This document shows positions 47,841 through 60,044 of a stretch of 64,000 nucleotides of DNA, piece by piece. Source of the stretch: Diorhabda sublineata (taxonomy: Eukaryota > Arthropoda > Insecta > Coleoptera > Chrysomelidae); NCBI RefSeq assembly GCF_026230105.1, contig NC_079474.1, positions 1,932,187 through 1,996,186 of the forward strand. Reading direction: 5' to 3'. The position numbers and the translations under genes were made by a program. Each line of letters begins with the position of its first letter. Position 1 is the first letter of the stretch. A model generated the notes under the pieces. It did not search any database. It was not told where the DNA came from and worked only from the letters and a program-made list of their open reading frames with translations.

Positions 47841-48419
47841 ATATACACTATACGCCATAAACATTGGTCCAAATAGCAACAGATTATAGGAAAGCTGCAA
47901 TAGTTGTTTTTTATGATAAAATATCGATTTGAATACAATAATCTTATAGTTTTAGGGCATTTCGGTTATCAGTTACGTCTTCAGAACCGTTTTTTTATCG
48001 TCTAAATTCTTATTGGATTAACATATTGTCCGAACCTCGTAGTTGAAACGGAATCGTGTGGGGTCCGTGATGAAAGCAAAATTGGAGAAGGAGTAAAACA
48101 AGAAGGAGGAGACTGTAGATATTCGGAGAGCTTTTATTTGTTAAGCAAATGCCCATTAGACAAGTACTGTAGGAATTACATGGAAATTTAATTTTCTATG
48201 TTGTCCGAGTGGGTTAAGTTTGGTGCATGCAAATCCGACGGTTGCCATAAATTAATTATGAGAGAGATAGAACGGCACAATTCCTGTTAACGAACTTCTA
48301 TGATTCTAGATTTATTGTTAGGTTATGTTGGTCCCGTTGTCGGCTCCGCTTCGTTTTCCCTATTTACACTACCAAATTTGAATAATAATTTTGTTGTATA
48401 ACGATTTAATTCGAATTTA
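47841..48419. other. Unique AT-rich spacer
   Basis: No gene is recognised. Confidence 0.45.
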
Positions 48420-48530
48420 TAAAAAACGAAGCGACATCTATACGACGGACGCGTCGGCCATCTTGGATACGCTTAAACCAATCAAAAACGCGCGGACGCG
48501 TCAACATTCGAAACCGTCCATTAATTAATT
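48420..48530. promoter_or_regulatory. CpG-rich promoter-like patch
   Basis: Within about 110 bases there are GGACGCGTC twice (near 48447 and 48498), GGCCATCTTGG (YY1-like, near 48455), an AACCAATCA CCAAT box (near 48477) and several other CpGs. This is unusual for this AT-rich, CpG-poor window. No first exon is recognisable nearby, so the role is inferred. Confidence 0.35.
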
Positions 48531-48806
48531 AATTACATCACAATCGGTCGATGTTTTTAAAAGTTTTACGTGAAAAACAAAAAAATATCTCGAAGGCAAC
48601 GCCTCCAATCGTAAATTAGAGCTCTTACTCAATGTCAATGTCATTGTCAATGACGGATAAGCTGTCATTATTGTCAAATAGAAAGATGGTAGGTCTTCAT
48701 TGGAACTAGAGTGAAAACAAGCTAGAAACTTACGTCAAAAGGTTCGGTTTGGAATAAGGAAGATTTCAAATAAAAAACGAGATGTTTCATTGTTTATTTG
48801 GAACAT

Positions 48807-48926
48807 TTTCTAGATCTGCGTATGCCACGAACTGTCCAGGATCGTCTCGTAAAGCACGTGGACGAATTGAAGCTTCGGATTTGAAAAAATGCGCAAGTGC
48901 AATGAAAGTTCGGTAATAACATCGAT
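48807..48926. repeat. Segment inverted with respect to ~51715-51840
   Basis: TCTAGATCTGCGTATGCCAC through TTCGGTAATAACATCGA occurs here on the plus strand and at 51715-51840 on the minus strand with only a few differences. It adjoins a ~200-bp segment (from 48927) that also follows it in the other copy. Confidence 0.8.
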
Positions 48927-50098
48927 TACCTCATCGTTTTACCTTCTTTGTTTGATCGTATTATAGATAAGAGAGAGAAAAAGCAGTTTTCTTTAAATAT
49001 GCCTTTAAATTATCGCGAAAATCGGGGAAATCTGATATCGATTTGATTTCAATCGGCAAGTGATTGTGCATTTTTTTTACATTGTAAAGTATCGAGCCAT
49101 TAACTAATCAACTTATAAATATGAGTAAACCGTCGATGCTATTTTGATTTAAAAATAAAATATTTACAAACGGATCCTTAACTAGGCTGCGATGCCTAAA
49201 ATTTCGAGTTTCTCTCTAAACACGGCCGTTGTTATTTCTAATAAGAGATCCCGTGTTAGTTTTAAATCGAGAATACAAGGCACGGCAAGCAAATTCGTTT
49301 TCTCTTCTACCGAGCAGCTTTCCATTCAACCCTATAGCCCATTTACAGGGTTGGACTCGAAAAAATTTAATAATACCTCAACGAATTTTTCATTTTCTTT
49401 TTAATATAGTTTTTTTTTTTTTCGAAAAAAATTAGATATAATTTCGATTTATATTCATATTTTTTCACAGTTCAATTTTTAGAAAAATTGATGGATAATC
49501 AATACAAGATATTTTTTATAAATGAAATTTCAAAAAATTTATCATTAAATATCTCTGGAAATATTGATTTTAGCCACTAGATGCTGTGGACCTTTTATTT
49601 AGAAAATCGAATTTTCTACAAGTTTGATTCAAACATTTTTCACCTAAGTCTTGTCGTTTACGAGATAAATGCGAAAAAACGCGAATTTCACGTCACGTCA
49701 ATCGAGTTTAGAGGATAGACTCAACATAAAAAACAAAATAATTTTGAGAATAGAAAATGATCCAAGGGGACTAAATCTGGAGAATAGAGTACATGAGGCT
49801 GCAATTCAAACTTTAATACCTCAATTTTGGACATTGTAATATCGGATTTGAGATGATGGGTCGTTTTGATGAAACAACATTTTCTTTTTATCCAAATACG
49901 GCCGTTTTTACTTTATATCTTCGATCAATAAGTTGATTATTATCCCTAAAAACCGAAGTCATGACTTTATCTGCATATAGAACGGTTTTTGTCCTCTTCG
50001 AACCCGGTCCTCCCTCGCCAGTCCATTATTTTCGATTGTTATTTTTGTTCAAGTGTGAAGAAATTGACTCAAGTTTCATCCAGGGTCATTAAACAACT
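48927..50098. repeat. Left arm of a 1.17-kb inverted repeat
   Basis: Positions pair with 51859-53030 so that left plus right coordinate equals 101957 at every point tested (48927, 49192, 49404, 50080, 50086), meaning no net insertion or deletion along the arm. By eye only a handful of substitutions differ. The arm holds a decayed mariner segment (minus strand, 49735 onward), an unrecognised 0.7-kb middle and, at its outer end, the ~200-300 bp segment repeated elsewhere in 50.6-53.0 kb. Confidence 0.9.
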
Positions 50099-50302
50099 TT
50101 ATTTTTTTCGTAATATCTCCAAACAATCATTGGAAACGCTGTTTTTGTTCCAGCGCGGCGTCCATCTTGCGCACAGCTTTCTCAGTCCAAATTTCCGTAC
50201 TTTTCGAAATGCCCATTATGTCTTCTAGCTCGTTTGAACACCCAGTATCATTTTGTGGATTTTTTTCAACATTTTTGGAGTAGGTACGTCATTCGGTCGA
50301 CC
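49735..50302 (-). pseudogene. Mariner transposase relic
   Basis: Minus-strand order is GRPNDVPTPKMLKKIHKMIL (N-terminal helix-turn-helix region), LRKLCARWTPR, LDET followed by a stop in place of Trp, VNFFTLE, GRTGFEEDKN in a shifted frame, then KSDITMSKIEVLKFELQPHV and LYSPDLVPLDHFLFSKL. In intact relatives these blocks read GRP...TPE...KIH, LRKLCARWVPR, VDETW, ELGFELLPHPPYSPDLAPSD. The third catalytic Asp is retained; the second Asp region is frameshifted. Non-functional. Confidence 0.75.
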
Positions 50303-50608
50303 ACCCAATCTTTTACTGAATCCGATCCTGTCCACTTCCACACTTTCCTCCTTGTTTAATCGTCTATTCAGCACCGGCCTGTCCAAATAGCCCACGGTCA
50401 GCAGGACGGGAACAGCCGAGACCTGTGTGTGAGTAGCAGGAACAGCAATTCCGATAGCGGGAGTTACGGCCAGTTGTTTTTCGTAGCAGGAACAGCGAAG
50501 AGAATCTACAGGAATGCGGGCTAACGAGAAGGACGAAAGACGTACATTAGGTTGGTTGTCATTGGCGTACGAAAATATAAAAAGCGAAAAGAAACCGTAG
50601 AATTTCAA
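50303..50608 (-). other. Open frame upstream of the mariner relic, unrecognised
   Basis: A minus-strand frame (127 codons, 50225-50608) ends in mariner sequence, but its first ~100 residues (including PAIGIAVPATHTQV and VLLTVGYLDRPVLNRRLN) do not look like mariner. It may be another inserted element joined to the mariner by chance in the same frame. Confidence 0.35.
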
Positions 50609-50639
50609 ATATTAACAAAGCCATTTTGGAAATTATTAT

Positions 50640-50950
50640 ATTACCACCAATTAGTTAAAGGCTCAATACTTTACAATGTAAAAAAATGCGCAATCACTTG
50701 CCGATTGAAATCAAATCGATATATTTCCCCGATTTTCGCGATAATTTAAAGGCATATTTACTGAAAACTGCTTTCTATTTACTTGTGTTTTGTTTTTTAG
50801 TTGATACAAGCTTTGTTCTACAAATTTTTTGACAATAAAGCATTTCCCTCTCTCTCTCTCTTATGTATAATACTATCGAACAAAGAAGATTAAACGATGA
50901 GGTATTCGATGTTATTACCGAACTTTCATTGCACCATTTTGGAAATTTGG
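50640..50950. repeat. Direct repeat 'C', copy 1
   Basis: The sequence from CCAATTAGTTAAAGGCTCAA through ATAAAGCATTTC and CTCTCTCTTATGTATAATAC to CGATGAGGTATTCGATG recurs at 51460-51750, and in shorter form at 52850-53030 and (inverted) 48927-49110. It contains a CT microsatellite. Each copy is joined to different sequence at the GATGAGGTATTCG side after a short shared stretch. Confidence 0.85.
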
Positions 50951-51459
50951 TTTTTTTTATGGTTGAATCAATGTTTTCGTAAAAACTTGAATTTTCAAAT
51001 CGATATGACAACGTTGTAAAACGGACTTGGCTTCGGAAAACGTTTACGTTTTCGGGACTTAATTGAACGATATGAATCTGGTAAATTATGCCAGATATTC
51101 CCGAATATCCTTCAGAGTCGTCCTGCAGGAATTTTAGGTATTACGAATATAATCATCCGCGGATTTGGTATTTCGAGAATTGAGTAGAACGGACAGTAGA
51201 ATTCGTGTTAAAAAAATATTACACATTGTTTTAAAAGTACTTTTCTGTTCATTTATATAACTTACAAGTATTAATGAATCAATCCATCATTCATCAATAC
51301 TAAAAATATGAACAGCTTGTCAAAAACTATTTGCCTTTACCTTCTAAGGGCTCAAATTGAGCGAATTTTACTCGGAGTAAACTTGAAAGATTAAAAATTC
51401 CGACATCTTTGTCCAATTCGCTTCTCCAATTTCACGGTTATCCATTTAGGAACGCGGAG
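50951..51459. other. Spacer of the inverted repeat, no supported gene
   Basis: AT-rich single-copy sequence between the two direct C repeats. Confidence 0.4.
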
Positions 51460-51750
51460 CACCAATTAGTTAAAGGCTCAATACTTTACAATGTAAAAAA
51501 ATGCACAATCACTTGCCAATTGAAATCAAATCGATATATTTCCCCGATTTTCGCGATAATTTGAAGTTATATTTATTGAAAACTGTTTTCTTTTTACTTA
51601 TGTTTGTTTTTTAGTTGTTACAAGCTTTTTTTTACAAATTTTTTGACAATAAAGCATTTCTCTCTATCTCTTATGTATGATACGATCAAACAAAGAATAT
51701 AAAACGATGAGGTATTCGATGTTATTACCGAACTTTCATTGCACTTGCGC
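51460..51750. repeat. Direct repeat 'C', copy 2
   Basis: This matches 50640-50950 at high identity, including AATGTAAAAAAATGC and TTTCCCCGATTTTCGCGATA. On its right it continues into the segment that is inverted relative to 48807-48926. Confidence 0.85.
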
Positions 51751-51858
51751 ATTTTTTCAAATCCGAAGCTTCAATTCGTCCACGTGCTTTACGAGTCGAT
51801 CCTGGACAGTTCGTGTGGCATACGCAGATCTAGAAGATGTTCTGTATAAACAAAATAA

Positions 51859-52222
51859 AGTTGTTCAATGACCCTGGATGAAACTTGAGTCAATTTCTTC
51901 ACACTTGAACAAAAATAACAATCGAAAATAATGGACTGGCGAGGGAGGACCGGGTTCGAAGAGGACAAAAACCGTTCTATATGCAGATAAAGTCATGGCT
52001 TCGGTTTTTAGGGATAATAATCAACTTATTGATCGAAGATATAAAGTAAAAACGGCCGTATTTGGATAAAAAGAAAATGTTGTTTCATCAAAACGACCCA
52101 TCAACTCAAATCCGATATTACAATGTCCAAAATTGAGGTATTAAAGTTTGAATTGCAGCCTCATGTACTCTATTCTCCAGATTTAGTCCCCTTGGATCAT
52201 TTTCTATTCTCAAAATTATTTT
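51859..52222 (+). pseudogene. Mariner transposase relic (inverted partner of 49735-50098)
   Basis: The plus strand carries TLDET then a stop, VNFFTLEQK, WTGEGGPGSKRTKTV, KVMASVFRDN, KSDITMSKIEVLKFELQPHV and LYSPDLVPLDHFLFSKL in several frames. It is the mirror of the left-arm relic but lacks its N-terminal part, because the inverted repeat ends just upstream of the first catalytic Asp block. Confidence 0.75.
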
Positions 52223-53030
52223 GTTTTTTATGTTGAGTCTATCCTCTAAACTCGATTGACGTGACGTGAAATTCGCGTTTTTTCGCATTTATCTCGTAAA
52301 CGACAAGACTTGGGTGAAAAATGTTTGAATCAAACTTGTAGAAAATTCGATTTTCTAAATAAAAGGTCCACAGCATCTAGTGGCTAAAATCAATATTTCC
52401 AGAGATATTTAATGATAAATTTTTTGAAATTTCATTTATAAAAAATATCTTGTATTGATTATCCATCAATTTTTCTAAAAATTGAACTGTGAAAAAATAT
52501 GAATATAAATCGAAATTATATCTAATTTTTTTCGAAAAAAAAAAAAACTATATTAAAAAGAAAATGAAAAATTCGTTGAGGTATTATTAAATTTTTTCGA
52601 GTCCAACCCTGTAAATGGGCTATAGGGTTGAATGGAAAGCTGCTCGGTAGAAGAGAAAACGAATTTGCTTGCCGTGCCTTGTATTCTCGATTTAAAACTA
52701 ACACGGGATCTCTTATTAGAAATAACAACGGCCGTGTTTAGAGAGAAACTCGAAATTTTAGGCATCGCAGCCTAGTTAAGGATCCGTTTGTAAATATTTT
52801 ATTTTTAAATCAAAATAGCATCGACGGTTTACTCATATTTATAAGTTGATTAGTTAATGGCTCGATACTTTACAATGTAAAAAAAATGCACAATCACTTG
52901 CCGATTGAAATCAAATCTATATCAGATTTCCCCGATTTTCGCGATAATTTAAAGGCATATTTAATGAAAACTGCTTTCTCTCTCTCTTATGTATAATACG
53001 ATCAAACAAAGAAGATAAAACGATGAGGTA
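51859..53030. repeat. Right arm of the 1.17-kb inverted repeat
   Basis: This is the reverse complement of 48927-50098 with no net length difference. The two 68-70 codon frames in the left arm (49192-49435) reappear residue for residue on the minus strand here (52522-52765). The outer end (52850-53030) is another copy of repeat C. Confidence 0.9.
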
Positions 53031-53219
53031 TTCGTATGGTTCATACCAGAACAGACAATTTGGTTGCTTCCGGTCTGATTTTGAACACAGACAATGATTT
53101 GGCGGATAGATTCGTCTCCTGTACTGTAAGAATTAAGATAAACCTTAAAAAAAAGGAATAGAATTAACAATTATAACGATGATAAGACACTAGATACTAG
53201 AAAAAATTTTTCTTTCCAA

Positions 53220-53402
53220 TCAGGCTGATTCAACGGCTTCCCTTAGCTCTTGTCGATTTCTGGGACGATAATTCCACCAACCACCACCATTAATTTTCGA
53301 TGGGAAATCGTTTAAAGTCCACCAAATCTTGGATTTGACCACGCCCATCTTTGCACAACTTGTTTTTTCATCTGTAAGGATAATTTGATGCCAAAAGTAC
53401 AA
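53220..53402 (-). pseudogene. Possible Tc1-like transposase fragment
   Basis: The 60-codon minus-strand frame reads FWHQIILTDEKT, then WWTLN and, at the end, RPRNRQELREAVESA. Tc1-type transposases have W..V.FTDES near the first catalytic Asp and, after the third acid, an ENLW..L ... P.N..EL..A....W tail. The order fits, with the middle of the protein deleted. The matches are short, so the call is tentative. Confidence 0.4.
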
Positions 53403-53469
53403 TTAATTAAATGCGAACATCATTTTGGATTGCTTGCACTGATTTGCAATGACAGCTTTCTGGATTCCT

Positions 53470-56400
53470 GGATGATCTAGATCAGTTCAAAGTCTTCTGA
53501 TGGACCCCGGCAACCTTCCAATTTGACTAAAACGATTAATTCATTATCGAATTATTGATCACTGACATTAAACATTGATATTGGGTGGAAACTTTGATTT
53601 AAACTGTCAATATGTGAGTTTTTGCTTTTTCGACGAATAAAAATTCATTTTTGTGTCAGTTTTTTCTCAAAGTTTCAATATACGAGGTGTGGGTATAAAG
53701 TAACGAGATCTAGATGAGTCCAAAGTCTTCTGATGGACCCCAATTTGTCTAAAACGATTAATTCATTATCGAATTATTGATCACTGACATTAAACATTGA
53801 TATTGGGTGGAAACTTTGATTTAAACTGTCAAAATGTGAGTTTTTGCTTTTTCTGCGAATAAAAATTCATTTTTGTGTCAGTTTTTTCTCAAAGATTCAA
53901 TATACGAGGTGTGGGTATAAAGTAACGAGATCTAGATGAGTCCAAAGTCTTCTGATGGACCCCAATTTGTCTAAAACGATTAATTCATTATCGAATTATT
54001 GATCACTGACATTAAACATTGATATTGGGTGGAAACTTTGATTTAAACTGTCAAAATGTGAGTTTTTGCTTTTTCTGCGAATAAAAATTCATTTTTGTGT
54101 CAGTTTTTTCTCAAAGTTTCAATATACGAGGTGTGGGTATAAAGTAACGAGATCTAGATGAGTCCAAAGTCTTCTGATGGACCCCAATTTGTCTAAAACG
54201 ATTAATTCATTATCGAATTATTGATCACTGACATTAAACATTGATATTGGGTGGAAACTTTGATTTAAACTGTCAATATGTGAGTTTTTGCTTTTTCTGC
54301 GAATAAAAATTCATTTTTGTGTCAGTTTTTTCTCAAAGATTCAATATACGAGGTGTGGGTATAAAGTAACGAGATCTAGATGAGTCCAAAGTCTTCTGAT
54401 GGACCCCAATTTGTCTAAAACGATTAATTCATTATCGAATTATTGATCACTGACATTAAACATTGATATTGGGTGGAAACTTTGATTTAAACTGTCAATA
54501 TGTGAGTTTTTGCTTTTTCTGCGAATAAAAATTCATTTTTGTGTCAGTTTTTTCTCAAAGATTCAATATACGAGGTGTGGGTATAAAGTAACGAGATCTA
54601 GATGAGTCCAAAGTCTTCTGATGGACCCCAATTTGTCTAAAACGATTAATTCATTATCGAATTATTGATCACTGACATTAAACATTGATATTGGGTGGAA
54701 ACTTTGATTTAAACTGTCAATATGTGAGTTTTTGCTTTTTCTGCGAATAAAAATTCATTTTTGTGTCAGTTTTTTCTCAAAGATTCAATATACGAGGTGT
54801 GGGTATAAAGTAACGAGATCTAGATGAGTCCAAAGTCTTCTGATGGACCCCAATTTGTCTAAAACGATTAATTCATTATCGAATTATTGATCACTGACAT
54901 TAAACATTGATATTGGGTGGAAACTTTGATTTAAACTGTCAAAATGTGAGTTTTTGCTTTTTCGACGAATAAAAATTCATTTTTCTGTCAGTTTTTTCTC
55001 AAAGATTCAATATACGAGGTGTGGGTATAAAGTAACGAGATCTAGATGAGTCCAAAGTCTTCTGATGGACCCCAATTTGTCTAAAACGATTAATTCATTA
55101 TCGAATTATTGATCACTGACATTAAACATTGATATTGGGTGGAAACTTTGATTTAAACTGTCAATATGTGAGTTTTTGCTTTTTCTGCGAATAAAAATTC
55201 ATTTTTGTGTCAGTTTTTTCTCAAAGTTTCAATATACGAGGTGTGGGTATAAAGTAACGAGATCTAGATGAGTCCAAAGTCTTCTGATGGACCCCAATTT
55301 GTCTAAAACGATTAATTCATTATCGAATTATTGATCACTGACATTAAACATTGATATTGGGTGGAAACTTTGATTTAAACTGTCAAAATGTGAGTTTTTG
55401 CTTTTTCTGCGAATAAAAATTCATTTTTGTGTCAGTTTTTTCTCAAAGTTTCAATATACGAGGTGTGGGTATAAAGTAACGAGATCTAGATGAGTCCAAA
55501 GTCTTCTGATGGACCCCAATTTGTCTAAAACGATTAATTCATTATCGAATTATTGATCACTGACATTAAACATTGATATTGGGTGGAAACTTTGATTTAA
55601 ACTGTCAATATGTGAGTTTTTGCTTTTTCTGCGAATAAAAATTCATTTTTGTGTCAGTTTTTTCTCAAAGTTTCAATATACGAGGTGTGGGTATAAAGTA
55701 ACGAGATCTAGATGAGTCCAAAGTCTTCTGATGGACCCCAATTTGTCTAAAACGATTAATTCATTATCGAATTATTGATCACTGACATTAAACATTGATA
55801 TTGGGTGGAAACTTTGATTTAAACTGTCAAAATGTGAGTTTTTGCTTTTTCTGCGAATAAAAATTCATTTTTGTGTCAGTTTTTTCTCAAAGTTTCAATA
55901 TACGAGGTGTGGGTATAAAGTAACGAGATCTAGATGAGTCCAAAGTCTTCTGATGGACCCCAATTTGTCTAAAACGATTAATTCATTATCGAATTATTGA
56001 TCACTGACATTAAACATTGATATTGGGTGGAAACTTTGATTTAAACTGTCAAAATGTGAGTTTTTGCTTTTTCTGCGAATAAAAATTCATTTTTGTGTCA
56101 GTTTTTTCTCAAAGTTTCAATATACGAGGTGTGGGTATAAAGTAACGAGATCTAGATGAGTCCAAAGTCTTCTGATGGACCCCAATTTGTCTAAAACGAT
56201 TAATTCATTATCGAATTATTGATCACTGACATTAAACATTGATATTGGGTGGAAACTTTGATTTAAACTGTCAATATGTGAGTTTTTGCTTTTTCTGCGA
56301 ATAAAAATTCATTTTTGTGTCAGTTTTTTCTCAAAGATTCAATATACGAGGTGTGGGTATAAAGTAACGAGATCTAGATGAGTCCAAAGTCTTCTGATGG

Positions 56401-59345
56401 ACCCCAATTTGTCTAAAACGATTAATTCATTATCGAATTATTGATCACTGACATTAAACATTGATATTGGGTGGAAACTTTGATTTAAACTGTCAAAATG
56501 TGAGTTTTTGCTTTTTCGACGAATAAAAATTCATTTTTCTGTCAGTTTTTTCTCAAAGATTCAATATACGAGGTGTGGGTATAAAGTAACGAGATCTAGA
56601 TGAGTCCAAAGTCTTCTGATGGACCCCAATTTGTCTAAAACGATTAATTCATTATCGAATTATTGATCACTGACATTAAACATTGATATTGGGTGGAAAC
56701 TTTGATTTAAACTGTCAAAATGTGAGTTTTTGCTTTTTCTGCGAATAAAAATTCATTTTTGTGTCAGTTTTTTCTCAAAGTTTCAATATACGAGGTGTGG
56801 GTATAAAGTAACGAGATCTAGATGAGTCCAAAGTCTTCTGATGGACCCCAATTTGTCTAAAACGATTAATTCATTATCGAATTATTGATCACTGACATTA
56901 AACATTGATATTGGGTGGAAACTTTGATTTAAACTGTCAAAATGTGAGTTTTTGCTTTTTCTGCGAATAAAAATTCATTTTTGTGTCAGTTTTTTCTCAA
57001 AGATTCAATATTCGAGGTGTGGGTATAAAGTAACGAGATCTAGATGAGTCCAAAGTCTTCTGATGGACCCCAATTTGTCTAAAACGATTAATTCATTATC
57101 GAATTATTGATCACTGACATTAAACATTGATATTGGGTGGAAACTTTGATTTAAACTGTCAAAATGTGAGTTTTTGCTTTTTCTGCGAATAAAAATTCAT
57201 TTTTGTGTCAGTTTTTTCTCAAAGTTTCAATATACGAGGTGTGGGTATAAAGTAACGAGATCTAGATGAGTCCAAAGTCTTCTGATGGACCCCAATTTGT
57301 CTAAAACGATTAATTCATTATCGAATTATTGATCACTGACATTAAACATTGATATTGGGTGGAAACTTTGATTTAAACTGTCAATATGTGAGTTTTTGCT
57401 TTTTCTGCGAATAAAAATTCATTTTTGTGTCAGTTTTTTCTCAAAGATTCAATATACGAGGTGTGGGTATAAAGTAACGAGATCTAGATGAGTCCAAAGT
57501 CTTCTGATGGACCCCAATTTGTCTAAAACGATTAATTCATTATCGAATTATTGATCACTGACATTAAACATTGATATTGGGTGGAAACTTTGATTTAAAC
57601 TGTCAAAATGTGAGTTTTTGCTTTTTCTGCGAATAAAAATTCATTTTTGTGTCAGTTTTTTCTCAAAGTTTCAATATACGAGGTGTGGGTATAAAGTAAC
57701 GAGATCTAGATGAGTCCAAAGTCTTCCGATGGACCCCAATTTGTCTAAAACGATTAATTCATTATCGAATTATTTAACACTGACATTAAACATTGATATT
57801 GGGTGGAAACTTTGATTTAAACTGTCAATATGTGAGTTTTTGCTTTTTCTGCGAATAAAAATTCATTTTTGTGTCAGTTTTTTCTCAAAGTTTCAATATA
57901 CGAGGTGTGGGTATAAAGTAACGAGATCTAGATGAGTCCAAAGTCTTCCGATGGACCCCAATTTGTCTAAAACGATTAATTCATTATCGAATTATTTAAC
58001 ACTGACATTAAACATTGATATTGGGTGGAAACTTTGATTTAAACTGTCAATATGTGAGTTTTTGCTTTTTCTGCGAATAAAAATTCATTTTTGTGTCAGT
58101 TTTTTCTCAAAGTTTCAATATACGAGGTGTGGGTATAAAGTAACGAGATCTAGATGAGTCCAAAGTCTTCCGATGGACCCCAATTTGTCTAAAACGATTA
58201 ATTCATTATCGAATTATTTAACACTGACATTAAACATTGATATTGGGTGGAAACTTTGATTTAAACTGTCAATATGTGAGTTTTTGCTTTTTCTGCGAAT
58301 AAAAATTCATTTTTGTGTCAGTTTTTTCTCAAAGTTTCAATATACGAGGTGTGGGTATAAAGTAACGAGATCTAGATGAGTCCAAAGTCTTCCGATGGAC
58401 CCCAATTTGTCTAAAACGATTAATTCATTATCGAATTATTGATCACTGACATTAAACATTGATATTGGGTGGAAACTTTGATTTAAACTGTCAAAATGTG
58501 AGTTTTTGCTTTTTCTGCGAATAAAAATTCATTTTTGTGTCAGTTTTTTCTCAAAGTTTCAATATACGAGGTGTGGGTATAAAGTAACGAGATCTAGATG
58601 AGTCCAAAGTCTTCCGATGGACCCCAATTTGTCTAAAACGATTAATTCATTATCGAATTATTTAACACTGACATTAAACATTGATATTGGGTGGAAACTT
58701 TGATTTAAACTGTCAATATGTGAGTTTTTGCTTTTTCGACGAATAAAAATTCATTTTTGTGTCAGTTTTTTCTCAAAGTTTCAATATACGAGGTGTGGGT
58801 ATAAAGTAACGAGATCTAGATGAGTCCAAAGTCTTCCGATGGACCCCAATTTGTCTAAAACGATTAATTCATTATCGAATTATTTAACACTGACATTAAA
58901 CATTGATATTGGGTGGAAACTTTGATTTAAACTGTCAATATGTGAGTTTTTGCTTTTTCTGCGAATAAAAATTCATTTTTGTGTCAGTTTTTTCTCAAAG
59001 TTTCAATATACGAGGTGTGGGTATAAAGTAACGAGATCTAGATGAGTCCAAAGTCTTCCGATGGACCCCAATTTGTCTAAAACGATTAATTCATTATCGA
59101 ATTATTGATCACTGACATTAAACATTGATATTGGGTGGAAACTTTGATTTAAACTGTCAAAATGTGAGTTTTTGCTTTTTCGACGAATAAAAATTCATTT
59201 TTGTGTCAGTTTTTTCTCAAAGTTTCAATATACGAGGTGTGGGTATAAAGTAACGAGATCTAGATGAGTTCAAAGTCTTCTGATGGACCCCAATTTGACT
59301 AAAACGATTAATTCATTATCGAATTATTTATCACTGATAATGACA
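53470..59345. repeat. 222-bp satellite array, about 26 monomers
   Basis: GAGATCTAGATGAGT recurs from 53705 to 59255, exactly 25 intervals of 222 bp. The first copy (from about 53480) is a longer diverged version with GGCAACCTTCC inserted, and the last (59255-59345) is also diverged. Inner monomers are almost identical. A block of right-hand monomers from about 57720 carries TCTTCCGATGG and mostly TTATTTAACACTG, where left copies have TCTTCTGATGG and TTATTGATCACTG. Each unit contains TATACGAGGTGTGGGTATAA followed by AGTAACGAGA, resembling a mariner-type terminal repeat including its TA. Confidence 0.97.
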
Positions 59346-60044
59346 GTCAAATATTTCAAAAAATTGTCAAACCACACCCGCCTTTCCCTACGTGTAATCG
59401 TTAATTTAAAATACCTCAAACAAAATGAAGAATTTGTTGCATAATTTAGCCGCACTGTATATTAACATTAATTTATAACAACCTACCCTACATACGCTTT
59501 ATTGTAATTACTTGTAATCAGGTAATAACTTTTAGATACAAACGATAACATCTCCCTTAAATGAAACACCGAAAAGGGGTTGGAAATAAATAAATAAACT
59601 CGTAATTCAAATAAAAGAATTAAAACGTCGTAAAGTATGTCCTGCTTTACTCGACCTTCTTCATAAATTCCAACGAACTTTCGAACTAGTCAAAGAAACA
59701 ATAAGTTGAAAAAATTCAGTCGCTTACAGTTGCAATTTACGTACCTGGTTGCGTACCTCCGAATCGGAAACGTCCGGTGTCTTGATATAGGTCACATTTC
59801 AACTATAAAGGTCCTTTGGTCCTTGATTACAATGTTCTTCCAAGCAACGGGACCGTTTTATCAAATGTTAACGTTCACATTAATGCTTTTAATTTAAATA
59901 TCAATGTGAGGATATCGATACTTTTGTCCCGTTAGGCTTTGACCGGTTTTTACAAGCTCCACGTTTTTTTTCCACAACAATTTTCCACTACTGGACAAAT
60001 ATGAGGTGAAAATTCGAATTTTTCTTATAGAAATCCAAGCTGCG
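59346..60044. other. Unique AT-rich spacer
   Basis: No gene is supported. A 63-codon frame at 59706-59897 has no recognisable motif. Confidence 0.45.
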
